NCBI RefSeq assembly: GCF_008728515.1
Contig: NC_044981.1
Span: 5,012,538-5,076,537 of the forward strand
Reading direction: 5' to 3'
Source of the DNA: Papio anubis
Lineage: Eukaryota > Chordata > Mammalia > Primates > Cercopithecidae
Length of the DNA stretch: 64,000 bases
The translations under genes were made by a program, and so were the position numbers. Numbering within the stretch: position 1 is the stretch's first letter; each line of letters opens with the position of its first letter. The notes below the pieces were generated by a model that was not told the DNA's origin, ran no database searches, and saw nothing but the letters and a program-made list of their open reading frames with translations. This document shows positions 22,545-32,752 of this stretch, piece after piece.

Positions 22545-22660
22545 ATAGCTTTTTCCTACGCCATATCCTCACTATGCAATTATTAAGAATGACATTATAG
22601 AAGAATATTTAAAGACTTGGAAAATATGTTTTGTGAAAAGAAGCAGCAGGATACAACTCA
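22545..22660 (+). mobile_element. L1M 3' region fragment
   Basis: 'cactatgcaattattaagaatgacattatagaagaatatttaaagacttggaaaatat' matches the L1M 'actatgcagccattaaaaatgatgttgtagaagaatatttaatgacatgg' segment. Confidence 0.6.
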
Positions 22661-22974
22661 TAATTGAGAGGCAATCATTGTATGCCTTGGCTTCTCTATT
22701 TTATCCCTGACGTACGCCTTTATCTTTAAGCAGTTGTGGATCCCCAGTTGACAGATCAAGACATATCAGCAGATCCTAAATTTTAACTTGGTTTAACCCA
22801 AGGCAAGTTTTCATGATTGTACTCAATTCCTTGTGGCTTTCAGGACATGCCCACAGAAAAGAAAAAGGGCATTTTTGCATCTCGCCTCTTAACCTCCCTG
22901 CCTCTTTGGGATTAAGTTTGAGGATTACTTGCTTAATACATAAGCAACACATATTTAGGAAAGTGACATTTCTT

Positions 22975-23175
22975 GGGCATGTGCTAAGCTTACATGCTTT
23001 AGTTTCTCACAGTTTTTGCCCTGTCCTATGCAATACATAATATTCACATTTCCTTACGAATGAGTATATGGAACCAGAGAAACTGAGTAACCTGTGTACA
23101 TTTGCACAACTGGTAAATGAATTATGGAGCTGAGATATTCCTTTCCAGGTCTTCTGACTTCAAAATCTAGCACTT
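22975..23175 (+). repeat. Ancient MIR/L2-class repeat
   Basis: 'gggcatgtgctaagcttaca', 'ccagagaaactgagtaacct', 'tttgcacaactggtaaatga' and 'ccaggtcttctgacttc' follow the old 'aggaaactgaggc..cacacagctagtaagtgg..aacccaggtctgactcc' repeat in order. Confidence 0.55.
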
Positions 23176-24243
23176 AAAAAAACAAAAACAAAAATGAAAA
23201 CTACAACACACCTCCTCTGAAAGAGTGTCTTCTTTCTAATGAACATTTTAAATGAAAATCCCATGCTTTCAAGGAGGAGTACCCAGTCTGTGCTACAAAA
23301 GGCTGAGAGTGAAAGTGGGAGGTTTGATTTCCAAGTTTAACTTGTAGTTCTGCTCCAGGAGCACATCTCAGCTACAGTTGTTTTCAGAAATGTGAGTTCA
23401 GGATATTAACGAGTAATGCTGAGCAAAGAAAATCACAAGCCAACCATCTCTTGGATCACATAAGTGGAACTTACCTTTGTGAAGCTCCACGGGGAGCCAC
23501 AAACCACTTGCCCAGTTTCTTTGAGTTTATTCAGATTTAGCCAGAAAAGGAAGCTGGCTGAAGCAAAGGAGAACTAGAACTCCCATCTCCATTTAACCTA
23601 TTTGCAGCTCTGCCAAGGCTGCAGAGCCAGCAGCAGCTGTGGCCTATCAGTGCTCATGAGAAGTGAGTCTTGCAAGGAAATGACATTTCCTTCCCAGGGT
23701 AGGGAAGCACGCACTGCTGAGATTCTACGCGTGTGACGGCAGCACCAGACACTGCAGGAGAAAGATGACTACAGGAGATTCGCCAGTCTCCCCAAGGAAT
23801 CAGGAGTGGTTACTTTGCCTCTTGCCTCTTTTTGTTGTTGTTGTTGTGTTGGGTAGAGTGTGTGCGCATGTGCTGGGCAGCCTGAGGGCCACTTGTCCCC
23901 GTGTTGCCATCTCACGGGTGAGGCCATAGGCAGCACTGTTTTACACATCAAGATGGTAGCTAGAAACAGAGGGCCCTTTCCTCTCATATAAAAACAAAAT
24001 CAAGATGATCGATCGTTTTCTTCTTAGGTTTTACTAAGTTTTATTTTCTAAAAAAGGACAGAACTTTTTTTGTGACTGTAGACAGCAGATTCCTGACAGT
24101 GTCTGCTGTCTGACAGGGATGCAAGGGACGTGGCTGTCCTTTAGAAAACAGAAGCAAACTTGCACGGGTTTAAATATAGCACGCCACCACCACCTGCGAG
24201 GAAGGCTTGAAAGACGTGATCCTGGCCCGTCCAGCCTCTGCCA
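23176..24243. other. Unique block with a short (TTG)n
   Basis: Largely unique DNA. A (TTG)5-6 microsatellite lies at about 23829-23847. No gene recognised. Confidence 0.45.
24080..24111. repeat. Perfect 10 bp inverted repeat
   Basis: agacagcaga (24080-24089) and tctgctgtct (24102-24111) are exact reverse complements separated by 12 bases. No flanking signal suggests a terminator or RNA gene, so this may be fortuitous. Confidence 0.6.
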
Positions 24244-24358
24244 ATGATTCCAAACCTTGCTTGTACGCTGGCATCCCTTGGAGGGCTTTAGAATATTCTG
24301 ATGCTTGGGTCACACTTCAGAGACTATGATACTTGGTCTGGGGTGTTCTTATACATCA
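24244..24358 (+). mobile_element. MER5A-like hAT MITE fragment
   Basis: 'ccaatgattccaaaccttgc', 'ctggcatcccttggagggct', 'attctgatgcttgggtcaca' and 'gatacttggtctggggtg' follow the MER5A consensus in order. It is diverged and lacks a clean 3' end. Confidence 0.7.
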
Positions 24359-24364
24359 GAATTA

Positions 24365-24970
24365 TAAAATATTGTGGTAAAATACACATAACGTAAAACC
24401 ATTTAAACCACTTCAAAGTGCGTAATTCAGTGGTATTAAGTACATTCACAATTGTACAATCATCAACACTATTTAGTTCTGGCAATTTTCGTCACCCCAA
24501 AAGGAAACCCCATACTCATTAAGCAGCCACTCCCCGTTTTCTTATTTTCCCAGCCTCTGGCAACCACTAGTCTATGTTCTGTTTCTATGGGTTTCCGTAG
24601 ACATTTCATACAGATGAAATAATATGCTACATGGCCTTTGTGTCAGGCTTCTTTCATTTACTGCAGTGTTTTCAAGGTTCATCCAGGTTGTAAACATGCA
24701 TGAGTACTTCGTGACTTCTAAGGATGAACACTATTCCATTGCGTGGATATACCACATTTTGTTGACCCTTTCCTCAGCTGAAGGACATCTGGATTGTTTC
24801 TATCTTTTGGCTACTGAAAATAGTGCTGCTGTGAACATACGAATACAAGACTATGTTTGAACCTGTTTCAATTCCTTTGGAGTGAAAATGCTGGGTCATA
24901 TGGTAATTCTATGTTTAACCTATTGAGGAAGTGACAAGTTGCTTTCCACACATGCCAGGATTTTACCGGC
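24365..24970 (-). mobile_element. L1M-type 3' fragment (copy 1 of 3)
   Basis: 'gtggtaaaatacacataacgtaaaacc', 'agtacattcacaattgtacaatcatc', 'ctctggcaaccactagtctatgttctg' and 'ctattccattgcgtggatataccacattttg' are the antisense of the L1M ORF2 end and 3' UTR, ending near 'ctgggtcatatggtaattctatg'. Open frames inside are chance. Confidence 0.85.
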
Positions 24971-25189
24971 TTCCCAGGTGAGTGTAATGTCTGGCCAAGG
25001 CTAAGAACCAAGTTGGTTAAGATAGGGCTTTCAGTTTTTACATAAGATAAGCAAGAAAATAAAGATAAAATCAGCAAAATCCAGATAAAAGAACTGACTT
25101 CTTCAACAAAGAAATTATAAGGAAAAAGAAGAGCAAGGAAGAAAAAAACATACACATGGGCCTGTAGATTTCTTTTAAAGACCTATGAC

Positions 25190-25560
25190 AGACAGATCAC
25201 CCAGTTTGAAAATTGGTGATATTTGTGAGACATTAAAATTTTAACACTTTGTATTTGATGATATTAAGGAATTAGTATTATTTTGTTAGTTATGATAATG
25301 GTATCATAGCTATGTTTTAAAAAGAATCATCTTTTCAGATATGTACCAAAATAGTTTAATATGAAACGAATACACATTTTCTCAAAACAATACGGGAGAG
25401 CATGGGTAGCTGTAAGGATGAAAAAAATACCAGCTATTGATATTACAGAGTATCTAACTCTTAAAAATGGGTGATGGATACACAGGACTCATTTGACAAT
25501 TCTACATACTTTTGTATATGTTCACATTTTTCCATAATAACAGGCTAAAAAGCAAAAAGT
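25190..25560 (+). mobile_element. L1M-type LINE 3' end
   Basis: 'attggtgatatttgtgagacatt', 'gataatggtatcatagctatgttt', 'gggtgatggatacacaggac' and 'cttttgtatatgttcacatttttccataataacaggctaaaaag' fit the terminal 3' UTR of an L1M subfamily in sense orientation. Confidence 0.7.
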
Positions 25561-25858
25561 CTTAGTCATTGCAAACTAACAAATTGGGGAAAATGTCATC
25601 AAATGTCTATTTCAGAGACCTCATCCCTATTCCTTCTCCTTCCTCTCCCTTGGTAACAGCACTCCTAGGACTGTGACGAGTGCGGATCGCTCCAGGTGTG
25701 ATTTTCGTGGGAACGGAATTGCCTCCCTGGGTGGCCTCCATTCCCTCTGGATGCCTCAGGCCTGTCTCCTCCAAAGACAAGAACTTTCTTCTAAGTTTTC
25801 CTGCTAAATACACTCAAAAAAGCTTTCTAGCTCTAGACTTTCAAACACACACAATACT

Positions 25859-25880
25859 GGGGTGTGTGTGTGTGTGTGTT
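25859..25880. repeat. (TG)n microsatellite
   Basis: About ten uninterrupted TG units immediately before the next L1 fragment. Confidence 0.9.
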
Positions 25881-25884
25881 AAAT

Positions 25885-26450
25885 ATACAAAACACAACAT
25901 GTACCATTTTATCCATTTTAAGCGTACAGTTCGGTGGCGTTAAGTACATTCACACTGTTGTACAACCATCAACAGCACCCTTCTCCGGAATCTTTTCATT
26001 TTCCTCCATGAAACCCTGTAGCCATTAAACACTAACTCTCCGCTCCCCCTCCCCTCCAGCCCTTGGCAACCCCAATTCTTCTTTCTGTCTATAGGGGGAC
26101 TCTAGGGACCCCTATAAGTGGAATCATACAGCATTTGTTTATTTTATGGCTTACTTCACTTAGGACAATGTCCTCAAGGTTCATCCTTGTTGTGGCATAT
26201 GGCGGAATTTCCTTCCTTTTTAGGGCTGAGTAACATTCCACTGTATGGCTACACCACACTTTGTTCATCCATCCATCTGTTGAGGACACTGGGTTGCTGT
26301 TGTGAATAATACTGCTGTGAACGTTGGTGGGCAAGTATCATTTTGAGTCCCTGCTTTCAGTTCTGAGGCATATACTGAGAAACGGAATTACTAGATCATT
26401 TGGTCATTCTATTCAATACTTTTAAAACCAAATCAATATTCTTCTAAGTG
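25885..26450 (-). mobile_element. L1M-type 3' fragment (copy 2 of 3)
   Basis: 'taagtacattcacactgttgtacaaccatc', 'cttttcattttcctccatgaaaccctg', 'gtggaatcatacagcatttgt' and 'aacattccactgtatggctacacc' are antisense L1M. Its text in the 'gaaaccctgtagccattaaac' segment differs from copies 1 and 3, so it belongs to another subfamily and is a separate insertion. Confidence 0.85.
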
Positions 26451-26519
26451 ATAACTTGGCCCATTTCCTGCTGCTTTTTTGACTGGGGCTGGGTTGAGGG
26501 TGGAGAAGGGAGAAGGCAG

Positions 26520-26755
26520 GCTAATGTAGTACTTAAGAGCCTGGGGTTTGTTCCAAGATAAACCTAGTTTAAACACCTGCTCTGCCAATCACTGGCTCAG
26601 AAACCTTGGGTTTCACCTAACTCTGTAGTCTCAGTTTCCTCACCTACAGAATGGGATAATATCAATTTTACATAAATTAGATGGTATTTATAATGTCTTA
26701 GTACGACGCCTGGCACACAGCATTCAATTTATGGCTTCTAGTAATTGATTACTTC
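26520..26755 (+). repeat. MIR SINE, nearly complete
   Basis: 'agcctggggtttgttccaag', 'cacctgctctgccaatcact', 'gtctcagtttcctcacctacagaatggg' and 'gcctggcacacagcattcaat' follow MIR from core to tail. Confidence 0.82.
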
Positions 26756-26954
26756 CCTTTCAACAATCCCAGGTATTGTCAAAGAAGGCGGCATTTACAA
26801 ATGAGTCTCACAGGTCCTAGCCACGGTCTGTGGTAACGGCACGCTAAACCACCCCAAGGAGCAACGCCTGTAGGAGGACTGGGTAGACTTCCTTCATTTC
26901 CTGTGGCAGAGGGCTCTGCACAGAAGAAACTCTGGTCTCTTCCTGATGTCTCTT

Positions 26955-27510
26955 AACAGCTTTATGGAGATTTAATTCATACACCATCAAATCTATCCAA
27001 TTAAAGTGTACAATTCAATGGTTTTTAGTATATTCACAGTTGTGCACCCATTACCACAATCAGTTTTAGAGCATTTTCATTACTCCCAAGGAAACACCAC
27101 TCATTAGTCACCTTTTAAATGTCCCATCCTCCCTAGCCCCTGGCAACCACTAACCCACTTTCTGTCTCTACGCATTCGCCTATTTTGGCCATTTCATAAA
27201 AACGAAATCATACAATACATGACTTTTTGTGTCTGGCTTCTTTCCCATAGCATAATGTTCTCAAGGACCATCCATGGTCTAGCGCGTGTCAGTGCTTTGT
27301 TCCGTTTTACCACCAGTAATACTTTTATTGTATGGCTACACCACATGTTGCTCATCCATTTATTATCTGATGGCCATCTGAGTTGTTTCTACTTTTTGGC
27401 TATTGCTAATAAAGTTTCAATAAATATTTGCATGTAAGTCTTTGTGTGGACATGTTTTCATTTCTCTTGAGTATACATGGAGGGATGGGATTGCTGGATC
27501 ACACTACCTC
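26955..27510 (-). mobile_element. L1M-type 3' fragment (copy 3 of 3)
   Basis: 'aacagctttatggagatttaattcatac', 'aaagtgtacaattcaatggtttttagtatattcacag', 'cccctggcaaccactaaccca' and 'tctgatggccatctgagttgtttctac' are antisense L1M text, ending near 'gggatgggattgctggatca'. It resembles copy 1 more than copy 2. Confidence 0.85.
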
Positions 27511-28343
27511 TTCTTTTTAAGCCTCAACATAGAATTGTTGCTTCTAGGATCTGTCAAGAGATTACCAGACAAGCAAACACCAAGCTCTTGGAATTGGCCC
27601 CACTCCTCCACTTAGTGAGAAGCTTACAAAGGTGTTCAGGTTTGTACTTTGTAATCTCACTGTATTGATACTGAGCATCATCTCTGCGCGCAGTTCCTCC
27701 TCACAAAGGAACTCTGGTGTTCTTTAAAAAATGACTTTGCTACCCAGCTGGTGATATGCCTCTATATGTCTACCTGTATTTAAAATAATTTTCCCTGGAT
27801 GATGGAGATTTTAATATTCTGCATCTAATGTCCTGTGACTCCATCTGAATAATTAAAACCACCCACTCGATTGTTGCCCTATTCTCAAAGAAGAGAGGAT
27901 TCCTGCTCTTTTGCAGACATTTCCACTCAGGTCACACACTGGAGTAAGAGTTGACAAGGCTTTGAGTTTGCAAGCTGCCTGTGGCCAACACCCAAATTAT
28001 CCTCATCTGAATGTATTTTTGAGGGAGGATATGGAGCATTCGTCCTGCCATTTTTGCAAATCACACCAGCCAAGTCTTCTGACCCCTTTCCACTGTGTTA
28101 CTCATAGACTTGAAGTGGTGCAGACTTAACTTTGACTTTAGTCAAAATGTACTGGGTATGGTGGTGGCTCCACAAGTCACCAAGAAAAATACTATGCCGC
28201 TGCCTTTCAGCAGGTCAAAAAGGATTCCAAAAAGACTAATGGTAGATAAGGGGCTCTCAGAAGGTTTCATGAAAGTAAATTTCATGATGACAAAAGAAGA
28301 CATTTCTGCCAAGATTTTATATATAGAAGAAAAGATATTCAAA
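27511..28343. other. Unique sequence, no gene seen
   Basis: No repeat recognised. An open frame from 28095 runs into the adjacent Alu and gains most of its length there, so it is not taken as a gene. Confidence 0.45.
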
Positions 28344-28648
28344 GGCCAGGTGTGGTCGCGCACACCTGTAATCCCAGCACGTTGGGAGGCCAAGGTGGGC
28401 AGATTGCTTGAGCCTAGGAGTTTGAGACCAGCCTGGGCAACATGGCAAAACCCTGTCTCTACAAACAACACAAAAATTAACCGGGCATGGTGGCACACGC
28501 CTGTAGTCCCAGCTACTCGGGAGGCTGAGGTGGGAGGATCACCTGAGACTGGGGAGGTCAAGGCTGCAGTGAACCATAATCATGCCAGCTGCACTTCAGC
28601 CTGGGCCAACAGAGTGACACCCTGTATCCAAAAAAAAAAAAAAAAAAA
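28344..28648 (+). mobile_element. AluJ-type SINE
   Basis: Old Alu with 'gcttgagcctaggagtttgagaccagcctgggcaacatggcaaaac' and 'gaggtcaaggctgcagtgaa', both J-type. It ends in a 19-base poly-A followed by a short (TG)(TA) tract. Confidence 0.9.
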
Positions 28649-29149
28649 GTGTGTATATATATATATTCGATAGTTTTTCTTACTTAAAGAATTTTTATCA
28701 GTAGCCAGTAAGAATAATTACTTTTTTTAATGACTGATTTGTAGACTAAGTCACAAGAAAACCTTATATACAATGACATCTGTATATGAAGGAATTCTAA
28801 CATGCTCCCCCCTGAAAACACAAGAAAATATCGAGATGCAATAGAAAACAAACCTGGTGGCAGACATGACTATGGACTTTATGCCTGGGGGGAAAAAAGA
28901 GAAAAAACTAAAAGAAAGTTAAGAGTAAGAGTTAACAGAAAGAAAGAGGTCTTTGGGATTTCAAACAGAAGCAAGTGTTAGAGGTGTTTAAGACAGGTTA
29001 AAAGATAGAAATGAGATTAATCCTTTAGACACAGACATTTTGCTCTTCAAAATCAGGTTAATACTTTGAAGTCTTAAAGAAAGTCTTTTGAGCAATCAGA
29101 GGACTTCAAAGTGATTGTTACACATAAGCCTAAAAGAATTTGATCTCAA
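28649..29149. other. AT-rich unique sequence
   Basis: Starts with a short TG/TA tract (28650-28666). No repeat family or gene recognised. Confidence 0.4.
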
Positions 29150-29265
29150 AAGAAGAATAATATTAATGTTCATTGAGTACCTACTATGTTCTAGGCCCTT
29201 ACGCTAGGTACTTTGTCGATGTAATTGAATGTCGTCCTTGTTAACATTCTCGGGAAATAGGTCTT
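29150..29265 (+). repeat. Ancient MIR/L2-class repeat
   Basis: 'ttcattgagtacctactatgttctaggcccttacgctaggtactttg' is the old 'ttgagcacctactatgtgccaggcactgtgctaggtgctttac' repeat. Confidence 0.6.
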
Positions 29266-29420
29266 GACATCTCTGTGGTAGGAGAAGAGCAGAAGTAGCT
29301 TATTCTGAATGAACAATGTTCTGGTGAGTGGCAGAGCAAAGTACCCCTGTCAGCCCAATGCCTCTGATATTCCCAGGCACTGCTGCATTTCCACCTCGCT
29401 AACTGGAGAAACACCAGCAA

Positions 29421-29500
29421 CTCTGGAAACATGGTGAGCATATCATATCCAGAACTCTGACTCTGGAAACATGGTGAGCATATCATATCCACAACTCTGA
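29421..29500. repeat. 40 bp tandem duplication, two copies
   Basis: Bases 29421-29460 are repeated head-to-tail at 29461-29500 with a single mismatch (29452 g versus 29492 c). Each unit starts ctctggaaacatggtgagca. The duplicated unit is not itself a repeat family I recognise. Confidence 0.97.
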
Positions 29501-29975
29501 CCAATGAAGGCACAGGCTTCATTCAAAGTTAGGCAACAGGATATCAAGGTTCATTCATGACACAGGTCACTCTGTATTTACAAATACACACTGGAGTAGG
29601 GCACGGACGAGTATCAGATAAAAGTTAATGTTTGGCTCGATTTAAAACAGTAGCACTTGACTAGTTTTCGACATTTTTGCTATGATTGTGTTTAATATTA
29701 ACAAGATATTGTTAAATTAGGGTTAGCTTAAAGCTGCCTCTTTACATATTTTAAAGGTTTCTGTGTACATAGTGAATGGTAACCTAACTGGATGTGTTAC
29801 ACAGACTATAATCTACTCTTGTGCTGATCACTGAGCTTTGGCTACCGGCAGCCAATTGTTCAAACTGCGCTCAAATACGGCAAACAAACAAACTGTAGCC
29901 AGTCTGGCTGTTTAGCATCTCACTTCCATTTTCTGTACGTCCTTTTCCTTTTTTGTGCCTATAAATTTTCTTCCA
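29501..29975. other. Unique sequence, no gene seen
   Basis: AT-richer DNA, no recognised repeat or gene. Confidence 0.4.
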
Positions 29976-30416
29976 GGCTGGGGTGTGGTGGCTCATGCCT
30001 GTGACCCCACCACTTTTTTTTTTTTTTTTGAGACAGGGTCTCGCTCTGTTGCCCAGGCTCCAGGGCAGTGCTGTGATCATGGCTCCCTGCAGCTTTGGCC
30101 TCCCAGGCTCAAGTGATCCTCCCACATACGACTCCCAAGCAGCTGGGACAAGCACACCACCAATTCTCAGGCTGAGGCAGGTGGATCACTCGTGCCCAGG
30201 AGTTTGAGACCAGCCTGGAAAACGTGGTAAAGCCCTGTCCCTCCCAAAATACAAAAATTAGTGGGCCATGGTGCTGTGCCTGGCCCAGCTACTTGGGAGG
30301 CTTAGGGGGGAAGATCACTTAAGCCTGGGAGTCCAAGGCTGCAGTGAGCCGTGATCACACCACTGCCTCCCAGCCTGGGCAATAGAGCGAGACCCTGTCT
30401 CAAAAGAAAAAAAAAA
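29976..30416 (+). mobile_element. AluJ-type SINE interrupted by an opposite-strand monomer
   Basis: It starts ggctggggtgtggtggctca, breaks after 'ccccaccactt', and resumes at about 30166 with 'ctcaggctgaggcaggtggatcac'. It runs to 'agcgagaccctgtctc' plus a tail. J-like text includes 'gcctgggagtccaaggctgcagtgagcc'. Confidence 0.85.
30016..30156 (-). mobile_element. Nested right-arm Alu monomer (FRAM-like)
   Basis: Poly-T then 'gagacagggtctcgctctgttgcccagg' to 'agcagctgggacaagcac' is a lone right-arm complement. Nine-base flanks ccaccactt (30007-30015) and ccaccaatt (30157-30165) differ at one base, marking the target duplication inside the host Alu. Confidence 0.75.
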
Positions 30417-31469
30417 TCTTTCAGCACATGACGGTGCTGGAGCCTCTCTGAACCTATTCTGACTCATAGGCCGCCTGATTTGCAAATTGTTATTTGCTCA
30501 GTTAAACTTGGTTAATTTGTCTAAGGTTTTTCTTTCAACAATACTTAAAACAAAATAAAGCTTAACTAAAATTTGAAAAGATTGAAAAAGTCTGTTTGGA
30601 GGAAGGAGTATTTAAACCTGTACAATGAGTATTTCCAAAGGACATAAGGCTGTGGCATTGCAGGACACCAACACAAAGGTTTGTATACACTATGATGTGC
30701 TTTCTGTACTTTACAAGTCAAAAGTACTTAAGTGCATTACAGGTATTCACAGTGTGTGGCTGAGGACCCCATTTCTGGAACATGGAGTTGGGCTCAGGGA
30801 AGTCAATTTGTTCTTCAACTTGATTGGCACTTGGGAACACGTGAGGCTTATCATTTCCGAGATTCTTAACCATTCAACAAAAGCATGTTAAAAATGTAAC
30901 ATACATGCTTAAAAATGGTTAAGAAGGTAAATTTTATGTTACGTGTATTTTGCCAGTATGAAAAATAAAAGAGGTAACACAAAGTGAAACCAAAATGTAG
31001 ACGCTTTCCCTTTTCCTAGACTGTGAGCAGTACTGACTTCCTTATGCCACTTCCACCTCCTAAATCACCAACCAAATGGCTTTAAAAGCCTTCCCACTTG
31101 TTTTTCAGGTGTCCAGTTCTACAAGTATTCAAGCATTGTTTCTCTCTGTAGAAATCAGACCAAGAGCCTCTATGTGTGATTATGACTACCACGACCTTTG
31201 GTTATAATTATTTTGCACATTCAGCTTTTGAATCTAATTTTCATGTTTGAAAAACTGTACTTTCATAACAGTTGAGCATTGATCACATTTGTGGAAATAA
31301 AAATAAGATGGCACTGTTGAGGGCACTGGCCCTTCACAGGAAAAATGCAGATGGGAGAGATGGGGTGGTATGACTCAGGGTCCTCATGCTCACGTATTTT
31401 CTATTAAGAGGATGAGGTCACAACAGTAAAGTACACTGCCTTAGGTCATAGAATTGTAGCCTGATTTAT
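30417..31469. other. Unique sequence, no gene seen
   Basis: No interspersed repeat recognised. An 88-codon open frame (30625-30891) has no domain. Confidence 0.45.
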
Positions 31470-31605
31470 CAGTAACTCGCCCTCTGTCCTTGGCAATCGC
31501 TTGGCTTCTCTGTGCATCAGTTTTCTCTTCTGTAAAGTGGAGAGTATGCTGATTTCCCAGGTCCCTGCTGCAAAAGCCACTCAAGCTTCTATCATTCCAC
31601 AGAAA
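31470..31605 (+). repeat. MIR (MIRc-like) SINE
   Basis: 'ctgtccttggcaatcgcttggcttctctgtgcatcagttttctcttctgtaaagtgg' followed by 'ggtccctgctgcaaaagccactcaagcttct' matches the MIR core and a MIRc-type end. Confidence 0.72.
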
Positions 31606-31779
31606 GGAAGACTTCTTCAATAGCCCGGGCAGGAACTTGTAAACATAGGATTTCTTCTGTCGACTCACATGTCCACAGTAGCAGAACAGTACTGGTGTGG
31701 ATGAAGGAACCTCATTATGTCAAAACGAACACTACCATCAAACGTGACAGCTGGAAAAAGTTTAACTGATAATTGAGTA

Positions 31780-32110
31780 GACCCTTCATTTTACACAGCA
31801 GGAAAGGAAAATCCCAAAAGGCCAAAGAGCATGACCAACGTCTCAGCACTCACAGAGGTCAGAGCTGGAAGGGATTCTAGAGTTTTTGAGGGAGGCTTTT
31901 CCAAACTTTTACCCCCTCCACCAAACTGAATTGTGACCCTCACTACCACTGAGACATATGTATCAGGGTACAAAAAAGGTTAAGAGAAAAGGTTAAAGTT
32001 TCCAATGACTTGGTTTGCAGCTCAGCCTTTTTGTTTCCCAGAAGAAGAAACTGAGATCCAGAGAGGTTAAGACCAGGTCAAACTACAAACCACAAGTAGA
32101 GCCGACCCAC
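31780..32110 (+). repeat. Weak ancient MIR/L2-class traces
   Basis: 'agctggaagggattctagag' and 'gaagaaactgagatccagagaggttaagaccaggtc' recall the old 'ggaagggaccttagag..gaggaaactgaggcccagagaggttaag' repeat. The two parts are separated by unrelated sequence, so this may be two fragments. Confidence 0.4.
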
Positions 32111-32189
32111 AAACGCACCTATTTACCCAGCACAAACCCACGCCACGATCGCTGAGGGTCTGTGACAGGCTGCCCTGCTTCTGTGACTG

Positions 32190-32752
32190 TGTGGGGGGAT
32201 GCGGATACGGGTGATAAGGGAACTGGTGTGGCAGATGGTATTTTCCAATGCTTGTCTTACAATGACTGGACCCTCCTCTACCGAGAGAAGGGGTTTATCT
32301 TCTTCTAAGTGAACCTGGACAGGTTCTGTAACCTTGACAGTGGAGGTGACGCTGTACAACTCCTGAGGCTATGCCGTAGAGACAATATGGCTGCTGTCTG
32401 GCTCTCTCTGCTGGGACTCTTCTTGCCCTTGGAACTCAGCCGCCACGTTGTGAGGAAGCCCAGGTTACAGTGAGGCCATGTGTGCTACATTCCGGCTGAC
32501 ACCGTGGCCAGACTCCTGATCACAGCCAGCATCAACCTCCAGACAGCTACGTAAAAAATGATTCCTGTCCCCAGCTTTCCAATCTTCCAGCTGAGGTTCC
32601 ATCACTGTGGAGCAACACAAGTCCGCCTCGCCATGCCCTGTCTGAATTCTTGACCTGTAGAAGTGGGGTGTGGCAATAAATGAAGATTGTTCTTTGAAGC
32701 CACTAAGTTTTAGGGGATGATTTACTGTGCAGCAGTAACTGATACATAAGGT
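32190..32752 (+). mobile_element. Ancient LTR-like interspersed repeat, family uncertain
   Basis: The ordered text 'cttggaactcagccgccacgttgtgaggaagccc', 'gacacagccagcatcaacctccagac', 'ccagctttccaatcttccagctgaggttcc', 'gccctgtctgaattcttgacc' and 'aagccactaagttttagggg..gcagcagtaactgataca' is a widespread old mammalian element. I recognise the whole pattern but cannot give its name with confidence. Confidence 0.65.

Noticed and set aside
28095..28673. 192-codon plus-strand open frame
   Set aside because: Most of the frame translates an AluJ and its poly-A, ending in a lysine run. This is a common artefact.
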